From contig JAQGDQ010000805.1 of assembly GCA_030141605.1 (NCBI GenBank), positions 35,001 to 93,743 of the forward strand: DNA of 58,743 bases, written 5' to 3'. This stretch comes from Tubiluchus corallicola. Its lineage: Eukaryota; Priapulida; Priapulimorpha; Priapulimorphida; Tubiluchidae. Below the pieces are notes generated by a model. That model was not told where the DNA came from and did no database searches. It was given only the letters and a program-made list of their open reading frames with translations. Numbering within the stretch: position 1 is the stretch's first letter; every line of letters starts with the position of its first letter. The translations under genes and the position numbers were made by a program. Shown piece by piece: positions 42,420 to 55,506 of the stretch.

Positions 42420-43920
42420 TTAAGTTTTACTTGCTAGAACTTTGGTCACTTTATCTGCTGCTACTGCTTCGGTACTCAATGCGTGCGACTAAATAATTGC
42501 TAATGCCATTGCTCATCATTCTAACATTTCTATAAAGTTGATAGTCTTAGAATAATTTCCCTTGATCTCTCATTAGTGCAGACAAACAGAAAGTGATTTG
42601 TGCCAGACACAAAGGCAGGTTATTGCTAGATAATAACTAATGTAAGTCATGAACATCTGCGCTGCCTTCCGGTACAGTGATGTAATAAAGTTATATAATC
42701 AAATTTATCAAAAGTAACTCCCAGATGTCATTGCTTGATAATATCCCTTCCATTCAGGACAATGCTAGGACACAAGGACATTTTCTGTAGGCTAGTAATT
42801 TTTCTGCGCATGCGCGACATTTAAAACTTAGGTTAGCCATTGGCATTGATGAGATATGTTACGTATATTTTATAATAATAATACATGTAATTAGCTGTGT
42901 CTCTGTTTTAATCTGGCATAGCAGGCTTATTTGATTAATAAGCCAGTTAACTTATTTATTGCGCGTGTATAGGCCCTACATATACAACATGTATAAGAAA
43001 TCACTTCACTTTTGCATCATACATTAATTAACATAATTGAAAAGCAAGTTGTCATGTAAGATTTCAGTTACAAAACAGAATGGTGATGGAGAATTCCACA
43101 TAGAAGCAGTCTTAAATGAAAGCATACAGCCTTCAGATTGAGAACAAATTTAAAACTGTCTCTAGCAAATCGCGAAAAATGCAATTGAGAAACGAGACAA
43201 CTATATCGAAGGAACGATAGGGACATATAAAGAAAGAGCAAAAACAATAAAGCGGAAGGAACGTAGCAAAAACGTTTGGAGCCTTCGTGGATTGGAAAAC
43301 TTTTCCGTTAGTGCAGCTTTAAATATGATTTCCCACCCGATTCTGCCGTTACCGTTACTAATGAGAAAATAATACGTGTTTTATTTCCTGATAGTCAACG
43401 ACGTTATCATACTAATGAGCAATAATCTGAATTTACTTTTGACTCGTTGTGGAAAATGCGAGGTTTTGTTCAGATCACAAAAACAGAATCAGTGGAAACC
43501 ATAACTAATGGCTTATTAGGCTTATTATTAATATTTTTATACCTCTAGCTGGGGAATAATAAGACATTCAATTAGATTTTTTCAAAACACTATTCACTTA
43601 TTCCTAATCAAGAAATAAATAACTCGAAAAATCCTAACGATATAAAATGTACTCTTGCTCACAGTTGTTTTCGAAATGACGCCAGACCTTATAATTTTCC
43701 AATTTACAGACAAAACAAAATAATTTTTTGGAAAAGTGGGAATGTGTTATGTGTCTAAAATGCATCTTTCCGGGCAGCAGGCGTAAGAATACGATTTGCA
43801 ATTAAAGACTTTTTAGCAGCGACAGAGAAAAATGCAAACTTTTTAGGAAAATAAACTGAAAATACTCTTAAGAACTGCAATTTGAAAAAAGACTTCAATT
43901 TTTGCATTTTACCGGCGAGG
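42420..43920. other. Intergenic AT-rich DNA
   Basis: No recognisable gene or repeat. A dense purine-biased stretch at 43180-43270 has no open frame of note. Confidence 0.5.
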
Positions 43921-43934
43921 CCTTGAGAAACTAC

Positions 43935-43985
43935 CACACACGCGCACGCACGCACGCACGCGCGCGCACACAAACACACACACAC

Positions 43986-44027
<42 letters not shown>

Positions 44028-44028
44028 A
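43935..44028 (+). repeat. CA/CG compound microsatellite
   Basis: CACGCACGCACGCGCG grading into pure CA. Cys/Val frames read here are artefacts. Confidence 0.9.
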
Positions 44029-44039
44029 TATATTCAATG

Positions 44040-46018
44040 TTAGCAATAACAAATCGTTCGTTCTGTGAGCATTTTATCAATACCACGTTTTATTATTACT
44101 AAAAAAGCAATAAGCTAGGAGTAAAGGTGTAAGTCACAATAAATACACAAATCTACACCGAATTTTTTACCAGAAGAAATGCAATATCTAGAGAGATGTT
44201 AAGGCAAGAAGAAGCTGTGTCCTGGCTGTACCAACAAACTACAATGTAAATTCAGCATTTTGTAATGACTGTCTTTGTTAATAATTTTGTTTTAGTTGTC
44301 AGTGACGTGTTAATGGATTTTTACTGTTTCTGTCATGGTTTTTTTTTGACAATCAGACAGAGTGTATTGACATGACAATTGTAAACACTAAAATCAACAA
44401 CATACTACCCATTAAATACATCTTCAGTTTGAGGTTTATTCGTTTTCATTAATTTTAGGAAATTATTTATGATTGTCTTACTTGTTAAAACATGCAATCG
44501 TGAAGCCATAACAAGTCGAAAGGCAAACAGAAAATATGCATAAGTGTTTGCCTAAACACAAGTGAAACACATTAGTGAAATTAAATTCAAAATCGTCGCC
44601 ATGAAAATGACAGCAGAATAACTATTTTTACGAGCGCTGATTCAAGTATAACTGCTTTTCACTGCTTTACTTAGACACTTCTTCGACGCGTAAAAGATTT
44701 AAAGGGAACTGCAAGTTTAATAACTACTCATATTAATGCTGAAAATCGTTTTAACTTTTAAGCTGGCAGTTATAATTACGTTCAGTTGAGTGTTAATCGC
44801 CAAGCGCCAAAGCAAAAAGGAGAAGAAATCGATTACTTGATAATAAATTTTGTTGAATAAAAATGCGAAGCCCGTTCACAGTAGTGCGTAATAGAAGAGT
44901 TCATTAAGTTACAAGCAAACTTAAAACGCCCACTTATAGTCATTTTACATTATAGAAAAATATACTGCTCGGAACATACTTGAGTAGTTCTCCAAGTCAA
45001 GCTGCAGAATTCGGCTTCTGTATTACGAATTTAACGAGAGAATCATTTTTGAAAATCGATTATGTTTAATCTGACTGGCATGATTTTGATTTTTCTAATT
45101 TCTTGGTGTAGATTTGTTTGCTTTTGAAATGTCGGCGCAACGAGTGCTGAGATTTTTGTGTTTACACGAGTTTGTAGACGAAGCCTAGTTCAGCAAGCAG
45201 CAGAAAGTAAACATTTGGATTTGATTTTGATTGGATTTCATCATTATAAGAGGCAAAATAATAGGAACGGAAATTTCGTTTTCTCAAACGTTTGAGAGTT
45301 GAGATTTTGAAAATGCGAGGGAAAAATTTGAATTTGATTTGTTACGATGGTCTAACGACTGCCTCACGCCCATCATTCATCAGTAAGGACATCATTCAAA
45401 ACATTTTTACATATTATAATTATGAATTAGTTTTCCTTTCTTGTTAACTGGTTTCGTTAGAGTAAATAACGCGTAGAAATATGAAATTCCTATCTCGAAG
45501 ATTTGCATTAAAAAACTTGTTGTTGGCTGTTAGCAATAAAGTGGATGAAGCCTTTTGCTGTCACAATCATTAACGAACGTTTAAATGCAGAAATGTAACA
45601 AGTTGTGAAAGAAAATTTTTAGAGCTGACACCTATTACGACAGTCTTGTGATTCGAACTGGAGCTTGTGGCAACACCACAGTTGAATGTCCTAACTATGG
45701 TTAGTCGCCTGCACTTAGTTCATAATTTTTAAACAACCAATGAAAAGTTGAAAACGCAACCATCTATTTATCATGGGCTTCATACACATTACTTAAAAAT
45801 ATTTGAATTTTATTGTACTGGAACTTAATAACTCACTATCTCGTTATTACAAAGTATTTTTTGCAAATGATGTCTTCTTTATATATCTTATAATACTACT
45901 GACTACAGGTTACTGCTTTGACATTGCTTAATGAAAGGGAAGAAAAGTAAATTACAAAAGAATGTCCCAAAAAGCTTTCCATACAAAGTTATATTGATTA
46001 ATATTACGCTTACCTGTT
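44040..46018. other. Intergenic AT-rich DNA
   Basis: Apart from the SINE head at 45638 and a GGATTTGATTTTGATTGGAT retroelement-type tail near 45219, nothing is recognised. Confidence 0.45.
45638..45712 (-). mobile_element. tRNA-like SINE head, third
   Basis: The minus strand reads CATAGTTAGGACATTCAACT, then GTGTTGCCACAAGCTCCAGT and TTCGAATCAC. A- and B-box-like motifs are present, but an acceptor stem does not pair, so this is a SINE head rather than a tRNA gene. Confidence 0.5.
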
Positions 46019-46335
46019 TAAAAGACTTGTGTAATTGAAAAAGGAAATTTTTAATAATTTAAAATATTCGCGCCGCCTGGTAAAACAGCACTGCATCGCC
46101 ATCCCAGTGTACACCATCCTTCACAAAAAACACATTATTGATCTTGTTGACAATATAAGGTAATTTAAATTTTCCTTAGTTAGCAAAAAGTACGTTACAA
46201 ATGCTTAGGTTATTTTTTTAAAATATACGCAATGTTATCTAAACTGGTTTCAAAACACTTACGGTTAAAATGACTGCGTCTGACGCAGGAGTCTAAATTT
46301 ACAAGTTTTGCACAGCGTTGTTGTTAACGCAATCT
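46019..46335 (-). mobile_element. Dispersed repeat family A, copy 4, inverted
   Basis: On the minus strand it matches copies 1-3: CCTGGTAAAACAGC..TGCATCGCCATCCCAGTGTAC is the reverse of the copy 3 block GCACACTGGGATGG..ATGCAGTGATATTTTACCAGG. The end TTTACAAGTTTTGCACAGCG matches copy 2 reversed. Confidence 0.75.
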
Positions 46336-47181
46336 CTGTTTGCATTAAGATACATTGTAAATGATAAAAAAATTTCAGGACGATTTTTAAACAGGAATGT
46401 TTTCTTGTGCTTTAACGTATGATCGTTTCTTAGCAATAAATTTACTCTCTTTTATGCTTGTATACTTGAGCCCCAAAAGTTATACATTTGGCACCGAATA
46501 AAGAATTGTATCTCATTGGTCCTTATACTTTCTTATTATACGTTACATGCATTCCTTATATCCATATGTGTTAACAAATGGGTATTCTATGTACATGAAT
46601 TTTTGTAAAGGAATGACATCCTTATGCTATTACAACATTTGAATTTTATTAATGATTGCTATTTTATCATAAATTAATTGCACAGTAAATTCAGATTACT
46701 TAGCAGCATAGTAAGCTTAAGTTAGTTGCGCAGCGAATCTTGTATGTGAAGAGTAGCGCTTTGGCAGTTTGAGGAAGAAAAACAGATGCAACTCAAAACT
46801 GCATTTTGTTCAGATGATTGAACATAATGATTCGCATAAAACAAATAAGCCTCTTTCTCCACTCATTTTCTCCGTTTTATATGACATCACTTACCCGGAA
46901 ACTTAACACGGAAACTTATTTTGTGTTCAAGATAACCTTCTGGCGTCTTGTGTCGTACAAGTGGCTTCATCCATGAGGTAAAATTACCGCTAAGTGCAGC
47001 ATTTATCCTCATTCATCCTTGCGGTTAGTCAATTAGAAAGTTGTGCTTGTGTTCAGGTTCATGATGATTGCTGAATGTTATTTAAAACGTTGTAAAATTA
47101 ACCTAATCTAACAGCCACGAGCTTTACGCAATTACTGAGGCAGATCGTAGGCAGTAATGTGTTACGTGACTTAAGTTTAAT
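46336..47181. other. Intergenic DNA with a possible retroelement tail
   Basis: GGCACCGAATAAAGAATTGT near 46491-46510 resembles a plus-strand retroelement 3' end. Nothing else seen. Confidence 0.35.
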
Positions 47182-47488
47182 TTAGTTGTTTAAGAAAGAG
47201 GGTAGAAAGAGAAAATAAGAGAGAAAATAGTAGAGAAACGCTAGAAAGGAAGAAGAAAGAGAAAAAAAGACAAATGCCGAAAAAGGAGCGAATGTACGAT
47301 TGAGGGAAAGGAGGCAGAAAAAAGGAAAAATGAAAATGCAGAGAAGAAGAAAAATAAAACAAGAGAAAACAAAAAGAAAACCGAACTTACAAAAATAATA
47401 AAAAACATTAAAAATGAAATAATTAAATTCAGCTAACAAAAAAGTGAGAAAGAAAGAAAAAAGAAAGATAGAAAGAAAGAGAGAGAAA
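47182..47488 (+). repeat. Polypurine tract on the plus strand
   Basis: About 300 bp of strongly A/G-biased sequence (GAAAGAGAAAATAAGAGAGA) leads into the GAAT array. The Phe/Ser-rich minus-strand frames are a by-product. Confidence 0.75.
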
Positions 47489-47641
47489 ATGAATGAATGA
47501 ACGAATAAATGAATAAATGACTGAATGAATGAGTGAATGAGTGAATGAATGAATGAATGAATGAATGAATGAATGAATGAATGAATGAATGAATGAATGA
47601 ATGAATGAATGAATGAATGAATGAATGAATGAATGAATGAA
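47489..47641 (+). repeat. GAAT tetranucleotide array
   Basis: About 38 units of GAAT, with interruptions in the left third. Read on the minus strand it gives an IHSF repeat frame with no support as a gene. Confidence 0.95.
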
Positions 47642-47867
47642 AAATAAACGAACGAATGAAAGGAAAAAGACAGAAAGATATGAGAAGAACGAATAATGTG
47701 CAGGCAAACTAAAGAAAATGAAAAGGTGAGCGAAAAGTGCGAAGCCATCATTATACAGCTAAAATGTGGCTTTCTGGGTGACAATGATTTAAATGTGCGT
47801 TGTGAGTTATAATTATGTGATTAATGTCATTTTGCTACGTTGAAGTTTATTCAAGTAACAAAAAGAT

Positions 47868-48122
47868 AAACTTAAAGGCATATATAACCCCAACATATAT
47901 TGAAGTTTTTAACACGTTATTATGATTACACAAAGAATTTATAGTTGTTATTAAACAAAAGAAACTTAATTAAATAACTTACATTTTTCTGGCGAATTTC
48001 CAATGCGTGCATTGCCGTAAAGATCACCGTAATGAAAAATGGCGGTTCTTCAAATTTAAACCGCTAACAACGAAGTGATAAAAACTCGAAGGAAACAATA
48101 AGTTTCACAGTAAGTTTATAAT
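47868..48122 (+). mobile_element. Dispersed repeat family B, copy 3, internally deleted
   Basis: AACCCCAACATATATTGAAG, TGCATTGCCGTAAAGATC and ATGGCGGTTCTTCAAATTTA follow in order; the middle 130 bp of copy 1 is missing. The right end (CCGCTAACAACGA...GTAAGTTTATA) matches copy 2 and so defines the true boundary. Confidence 0.7.
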
Positions 48123-48769
48123 AAAATAGTTTGAATACTCGTAATGAGAATAGGGTTTTAAGTTGTAAAAGCTGATGTTATAGTTAGGGTTTAGTTTGAC
48201 TTTAAACTTTTCAATGTCAGTTATGCACACTAAAGTGCACATTAATAACAAGCTCAGTTACTGCAAGTCAGTTATATTGCATATTATAAAATCAGTAGCA
48301 AATAGCATAAATCACCGCCTCTCCGGTAAAAACGAGTCTAAATAATTGTTATGTCACCAGCACTGCAATATAGTCAACCACATAAAACGAATTAGTGTCA
48401 AGTTGTCAGAACAAAGACCGCGCGAAATAAACTATCGATTCCGAGCAAAGCCAAATAAAACGTCCAGTTTAGTGGAAGCCTCTTGTGCTGTGTAAATTTC
48501 TCAGGTAACCAGAGATTTTAGCAGGCAAATTATCTGCTTTGCAAAGGCTACAAAAAATTCCATGCACTTCATGAAAGATCAGTTTTGTTTAAACTCATCC
48601 AAAGAGGAAAAGGAAGGAACAAGGAAAGAAAACATACTTGCTCCAAGAACCTGGTTCTTGTATACATCACCTAAAAGGCCATTGAGGGAGCTCAGTTTAG
48701 GGACCTCATATTCTACTACTCGGATTCAACCATGAAACCTTATTAAGACTAATCATGTTATATCACCTC

Positions 48770-49220
48770 GTCATTTCATGCCATGTCATGTAATATCAGG
48801 TTATGTCACAACATGTCAAATACCTTGTCATAATAAAAACTCAGAGAACTAAGTCTCAACAATTCGTGAAGGAGTTTAACAGAGTTTAACGACAAAACAT
48901 CATGTCATGTCATATCAAGTCATGTCAGGTACAGTGACAGTATGTCATGTCATAACATGTCATATATCGCGTCATGTCATGTTATGTCGTAAAATATCAT
49001 ATATCATGTCTTAATTAAGACTCTGAATACTCACCATTTTGAAGAAGCCGAAGACGTAGTTCTAGTATAGAACTTCATTATTTCCTCACTAATATCTCTA
49101 CCATGTCACGCCCTGTCTTGCCATGTTGTGTCATGATAATATCTCTCAACACTGAATCTCAACATTTTATGGAAGCCACTAATAGGGTTCAACGTGGAAC
49201 GTCATTGCTGACTAACATTC
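48770..49220 (+). repeat. Diverged minisatellite with CATGT-rich blocks
   Basis: Blocks of TCATGTCATGTCATATCA alternate with a looser unit containing CTCAACA.TT..TG.AG and GTT.AACG..GAAC.TCAT, seen at about 48840, 49020 and 49140. Imperfect period of 130-180 bp. Confidence 0.55.
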
Positions 49221-49426
49221 ATCTCATTCCATGTTGTTAAATATTGACCACTTGTCAGAATGTTTGTAGTAACAGTCAGAGACAGTGAGAGTTAAGGCTA
49301 ATCAAACATTGAATTTAGGTCACATTAGGTAACAAACACAGATATTTTCAATGCAGTATAATAACAACTATTTATATGAATTTTTACATTTACGTATTAC
49401 ATGTACTATTTACAACGTACAGCCAG

Positions 49427-49940
49427 GGCCGGATTATGACCTTTGGGGATAATGAAATTATGGCCCCCTCAGATGGAGCCACCCTCTAACTCACCTACAC
49501 CCGTCTTGAAAAATTTTTACTATTTATATTTAATTTTATATTAAATGATATATTTTACTGACATTTACATAACTTGAAGTAAACTTATTGCAAATTGCTT
49601 AAATAAACTAGAATACCTATCCTTTGTTTGTCAATAAAAATACTATTTTTACTATTTATTGCAAACCAAATTAGCACATATTTCAACACAATCATAGTAA
49701 AAAACAGAAGTTCAAAGTGAGAATCCTGTGATGTGCCAGTGCGCTGAGTCTCCGCCAGTTAGATTTAAATATGATAATTAATAGACTTTGAAAATATACT
49801 TAACATGTTTTTAAACTGAACGTTGCATTGCAGTATGCATTGCTGTATAACATAATGGAGTTTGCATTAGCGCACCGGTTCACCCTTAGAAAAAGTTGAA
49901 ATCCAAGTTTAAATCTGAGCCGACAGGCCCGACAGGTATA
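49427..49940. mobile_element. Possible hAT-like element end
   Basis: CAGGGCCGGATTATGACCTT at 49427 is a typical hAT-like terminus. A degraded opposite end may be near 49915-49935 (GAGCCGACAGGCCCG). The interior is AT-rich and noncoding. The right boundary is uncertain. Confidence 0.3.
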
Positions 49941-50180
49941 ACTTATTGTATATTTGCTCGACATTATTGCTGTGAATTTTAGTTGTTGATTCTAGGAAGG
50001 AGAGCGAGGTTTGCGTTGTGTTGTGTTGCTCGTTATTTATGATTTGTCTCGCAAAATTGAACGTATACGTACAACGAGTCAAAAGTTTAGAAATAGACCA
50101 TATTCTTGCCGTTTAAAGGCCATGAACATATCCACGTAGTTTATGGTGTCATTGTTTATGGAAATGAGTAAGAAGCGTAA

Positions 50181-50383
50181 CGGTGCGTTCAGACTAGAGA
50201 GTGTGTTCACTGAGAGTAAACTCGCAAGTGTGGACGGCTTTACGAGTTGCCTTGGCAAGTTATTGCAAACTCTCCAACAGTTGCTGAGAGTTCTCTCCCG
50301 CGCTTCTTGCAGACAAGCTTTACTTATTGCGAGAAGTCTCAAAGAGAACTCTCGAGAGAAAACTCTCTAGTCTGAACGCGCTG
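50181..50383. mobile_element. PIF/Harbinger-like MITE with TAA target duplication
   Basis: 203 bp. The 22-nt terminal inverted repeats (50181-50202 and 50362-50383) share GCGTTCAGACTAGAGAGT and agree at 20 of 22 positions. TAA lies directly outside each end (50178-50180, 50384-50386), the 3-bp target pattern of PIF/Harbinger elements. Internal GAGAGTTCTCTC-type palindromes add secondary structure. No transposase. Confidence 0.85.
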
Positions 50384-50910
50384 TAAATTTCGGAATTGTA
50401 TATCATCTGGCGCCTCTACACGCCTCTACGTTAAATTGCTATAAGCTCTAATTTCTCGCTTTTCATACGTCATTCATGTATCTGTTTATAGGCTTATACA
50501 TTGGCACATGGCCTAACCACAGCTGCATAGCGTGAGTGTCAAATGTATCAACAGACAGTTCCATGTTTTTCTTATCAGGGATTCTCCCCCTCCGTCCGTT
50601 TACATTTCACGTATTAGCTATTGGTTCATCTAGAAGTAGTGCTCGGAGGGTTAGGCATTCAAGGGCACAATCATGCATGACTGTGTAAGTTTACATGCTT
50701 GTAGAATCTATAGCGATTAATATACGTAGTTATGGTCATACAGACAGATAGACAAACAGCGGTTATTGATTTGACCGACTCACTAGAGTAGAATCACTCT
50801 AACCGGTAACTTTTTGAAGTTTAAAATGTTAGTAGTGTAAATAACGAACACAAATGGAAATCATTTCGGAGGACCCACACACCCCACATAACTCACTCTT
50901 CTGATAAGAC

Positions 50911-51100
50911 CTTAGGATCCTTTTTATGTATTTATAGTAAACTTTAAGACAGTTTTTGTTATTATTTAATTGTTATATTATTCATTGTGTGACATCTGCT
51001 AAATTTGTGAGTATATGTCTTGGTTCATATGTATTTGCATGTATCGTGTATTAGTTTTAAAAACTGCCTAATTTGAAGTAAATAAACTATGTTTAAAATA
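50911..51100 (+). repeat. Dispersed repeat family E, copy 2
   Basis: CTTAGGATCC, TATTCATTGTGTGACATCTG, TATTTGCATGTAT, then AACTGCCTAATTTGAAGTAA and ATAAACTATG are collinear with 39811-40056, in the same orientation, with a shorter middle. Confidence 0.6.
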
Positions 51101-51540
51101 ATTCTCTCCACTCATCGGAATACAAGTTATAATGTGTGAAACCGGGTCCTCGAGTTAGACTGCTGTCATCTAGCGTCCAGTCAGGGGTAACACAACTGGT
51201 TCTTCAACCTCTCGGGTTTCACTTGGTAAACAGTTTGCACTAATCCATAACGTTAACAGGACTCAAGAACTATCCCGTATTATCATCATGCTGCGTGAAT
51301 GCTGCTACTAACTTCCCGGCCTTCACTTACCGTCTAACTGATGGGTTATATCATTCATCGCCTGTTTAATTTGCTAATATTCTCAGACTTTCTCCGAGAT
51401 AAACATTTCTTGAAATCTTTTCGCTGGTGATGTTGTAAACGGCTTTTTAACTTCTGCACCTGAAGTTATACTGGCAAAAGTAATGATGCCAGTAGCAGTT
51501 CTGACATTGCTGTAAAGTAGAACAAAAATGTGATAATTCA

Positions 51541-52173
51541 ATTCAATTACCTTTTATTTCAGCATCAAAATTGTCCCAAATACACTAAAAAGGTAAAATA
51601 CTACACTCATACATTCACATAAAATACCAACTCTACTAATTACATGCAAGAAAAATTTAAAAACTACCAACATCAAATAAAAAAAGCGTCCACAAACAAA
51701 AAATGAAGTACACCATACATCAGACTCATTTGCAATATTTGCCACCAAAGCACTGCTAGATTGCACAATTCTGGAAAGCAGACTATCATAACACTTGAGT
51801 TTTATATGAATAGAATTTAGAAGAGATAAATCTACACGCACCTGAGATGCACTACAAACATGTTTAAGTTTAAAAATTTCCTTATACGATCGGTGTATGA
51901 CACCCTAAGTTTCTCTAGAACTTATTTATCAAAATTAACTTACAGTAAACAATTACAGCACGTACAGCAGCACAGCAAATAGGAGTTACAAAAGTAACTT
52001 TTAAAGAGAAATGATTTAACATAAGTAAAACAGTTACTAAACTTCTTTATTAAAGAACTGATGTGGACAAATAACTGCGTTCGATTCATGATATCTTCAT
52101 TATCTTTCAGATCATTGCGCATAGTATAGCCAAAGTATTTATGCATGGGTACAACCGGTATCACAGCCGGCAT
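51541..52173 (-). mobile_element. LINE 3' fragment with TTGAA-type tail
   Basis: From 52173 the minus frame reads MHKYFGYTMRNDLKDNEDIM, then VKSFLFKSYFCNSYLLCC. After a frameshift, NSIHIKLKCYDSLLSRIVQS follows, with a 3' UTR ending AAATAAAAGGTAATTGAATT at 51541. KYLGxxxxxDLKDxEDIxxQ and VKxxLFxSYC are the same LINE C-terminal blocks as at 3503. Dead copy. Confidence 0.8.
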
Positions 52174-54837
52174 GATGAAAAAACACCCGTCTTTAACTTT
52201 TATTGTTGTTCTGGATTGTAAATAAACTTTAACTTCTGTAATTCTTTGGTTATGACATTTAGTTTTGATGTTTAAACGTCAGTTCTTGAAATTAATCATG
52301 TCATTTTAAAAGTGGGTACTGGTGATTTCTTTTCTTGTTAAACTTCGGTTTCCCAGTCATAACTTTGTGATAAAAAAAACCTTTATAACTACACAGACAA
52401 TAGAATTAAGTAACAGGAACGATTCACGCTTAGCCAAAAAGGAAAACTCGTCAGCAATGCACAAGACTAAAATCCGTACTGTAAAGACGATATTAAAAGA
52501 AAATTCCACTGATTAGAAATCAGAAAAATTGATTCAGCACGATATTTTATACTACAGGTACTATTATTATTATGCGAAAGAAGTTTTAAAAGCTGAAATG
52601 GAAATTTTTGCATTTTTCAAAAACAGTATAAAATCTCTGAGTTACACAATAACAAAAAATTAAAAAATAGTACAGATTCATGTTGCTCTAACCTCAATAA
52701 TATCAAGTAAGCTAATAAGTATTGTAGACTGTGTTTATAATCATGCATAGCTTTTTTTACTGTTTCTTTTGTTTACAACTATTACAATATATATTGTGAC
52801 TTTTCGTTAGAAACTTTGGACAAAAATCAATGTGATGATCCCTTCGGTGCGCAGTCATTCTTTGCAAATCTATTACTGACCATAGATCATTAAAAATCGC
52901 TCAGAAAACTGCACTAGCATAGCGTTATTATTATGCAGATAATTGCAAAGTGATTTTTCGCAAATTATATGAACTACAGTCAATAAATCATAAAGATAAC
53001 TGGTTCGTAACGAAATATTTTCTTGATTGCGTGACAGTGCCATCGATTGTCGATTGCCATCAAGGAAAATTGTCGATGAAAATTAAAAAATCGTTACTTT
53101 GTCGTTAATTAAAGCGAATACAATTAATTAATTAAACTCGTAAAAATACAACTCTTTTTAATCAATAAGCTTCATGCATTGCTGTTTACAGACGTCCTGC
53201 ACATAGATTAATGTTAGAATAAGCTGTAATGGGACTACACAAATGCTAGTAAATTTTTTGGCAGTTATTTTTGTGGGCATATTACACAGACGCACACACT
53301 CTATCTAGCATACCTGATAATTCCAGAATGTTGGTAAACAAAAATTGACATTCATTTTTTTCACTAAAAAATCGCTGACAAGAATAAAAAAACATAACGC
53401 ATTTATGACTTTGGTTAAATAACACAATTGCACCCATAACACACGGTTTTTACCGAAATGCGTACCATTCGTTTCACTTTGTTTTAATCTAGTGCAGAAC
53501 TAAGAGCCATCTACAGATATTGACCATCAAAAATGAATTATAGCTTTAATCACAAAATAAATTTGATCGGCAAAAATCGATTCATTCATGGAAAATCTCA
53601 ATAAGATCGGAAATTTCAAAGTCAAAATTGCAATATTTGCTGAATTTGTTCTAGTTTACACATGTAGGCCTATCAGCCCTGTATTAACATTAAGCAAAAT
53701 AAGTGCGTGGTTAGGTGTCTCAGGGGAAGAGAGACCCAACATAATTTTTCAAATCGAATAATTACCAAAAAATACCAACAAATAAAAAACAAGAATATGT
53801 GTGGCGGCGGATGTGCTGAACGGATATGCTGATGTGCTGAAACCTTTATAAGTTTTAAAGTTGTGTCAATATTTTTATTCTAATATACTTTTAATCTAGT
53901 ACCACCTTGGCATTTACTGTAGATAAATCTTTTCATTTCGAAAGACGAAATTTCATTTTACAGTTTAGTGTTATTTTTATTCTTTCTGAAAATTTGATCA
54001 AGTGACGGTGCCAAGGTTATCTTTTCATTGCTCAGAGCCACATGAGGCATTGAGGCCTATATACTATATGCATCCTCAGTGGGGAAGAGGTCTTACAATT
54101 TATGTTAATAATTATAAAGAAATTGGCCTCTAATTGCAAAAATACACTTCGTATACAGTAGGCCTATACACATGAAGGATATGGAAACTGCAATAATTTC
54201 TACTATATATAGCTTTGCAAATTTTGATTATCTGACAAACTTCATTATACGACCATGACGCGTTTATGAATTTTGGTCAGAAGACTCCTGTGAAAAGATA
54301 ACGTGATGGCAGTGCTAGTGCACTTTAAAACCCTAGAAGTGCGCTCATACGAACTAGTGACTGCTTCTTTTTATTTTTTGGAAATGTCAAGAACCATACA
54401 CACACACGCACACAGGCAGTCATGTACTTAGCTGACATGGTAAACATTAGCATTTTCTATTTACTCAGCAGAATTACCTTAGGGAAAGAGAAAATAACAG
54501 CGTGATTCTCAGTGCCCATTAACTATCTATTACTCAAGATAACAACTTAGTTATTACCACAGTACTTCATTAATTTAGCAAGCGCAAAACAAATTAAACG
54601 AATTAAGCCTGCAATGTCTTCATTCCCTATAAAATTGCCAAATGTTTTTGCGCACTAAACCCTTAAGCGCCAAAGACAACTGTCACTGCTGGTGCCAACT
54701 GTGCTGGTTTTCTAGCATTACTACTGAGCTAACAGCTAGAGGTACTTTAATGGAATCTTCCACAGTTAGTATGTTTACTCGCAGTAGACATTGAACTACC
54801 CGCAGATGAAATTTTGCAATGCTAAGTAGGAGAATGA
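52174..54837. other. Intergenic AT-rich DNA
   Basis: No supported gene, RNA gene or repeat over 2.6 kb. Short frames such as 52322-52516 have no homology. Confidence 0.5.
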
Positions 54838-54844
54838 GGAGAGG

Positions 54845-54883
<39 letters not shown>
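54838..54883 (+). repeat. GA dinucleotide microsatellite
   Basis: AGAGAGAGAGAGAAAGAGAGAG run of about 45 bp. Confidence 0.9.
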
Positions 54884-55506
54884 TGCATACGGGATAGGAG
54901 AACGATAGGAAGACGGCTGTTTTAATATGAATCTATTGGGAAGCCGTGCGCCATTTCATTGCTAACGTGCACTGAAGGTTTTGATTTTCTGGTAATTTAC
55001 CGTGGCTTCTTGAAGGTTGTGCACAAGGTTTGTTTTCATGGCTTCGTGGTGTCTTGATGGATCGTAACTTAAATGTGAGTTTTCAAAGGCTTATCAAGGT
55101 GACTGGATGTCTCTAAAAGAGATAGCTAACATTTTTAAAAGAAGACAGCAACAAACATACTTGAAGCAACATATGACGTAATTATTATGAAACATTTTTA
55201 TTCAGTGTTATCTCTTTGTTGCTATATAACTTATTACATAAACATTCAATGTTGTAAGCTATATGCCAGAATCTGAAAATTCCAAGTTGTCACATTTACT
55301 CGTGTTGTTCAGGTTATAAATCATTTTTAAATTATTTTTGTATATTGATTATAAATTTCTTAATTTATCGATAATATTAGTTATAATCTTTTTTGTAATC
55401 AACTAACGGAAAACTTTTTGCAGATAAATAATAAATGTCTTTTCAGATGCAGATTGAAGTCAATGAAAACGTGTGGCACGTAATCTCGCTAGTACATTAG
55501 ATCTAC

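Noticed and set aside
45638-45712. Possible tRNA gene on the minus strand
   Set aside because: Box-like motifs are present, but no acceptor-stem pairing or clean cloverleaf could be drawn; a SINE head fits better.
47182-47784. 200-codon Phe/Ser/His-rich frame
   Set aside because: It is produced by the GAAT array and polypurine tract on the opposite strand.
50079-50370. Overlapping frames on both strands at 50.1-50.4 kb
   Set aside because: They lie within the palindromic Harbinger-like MITE and have no homology.
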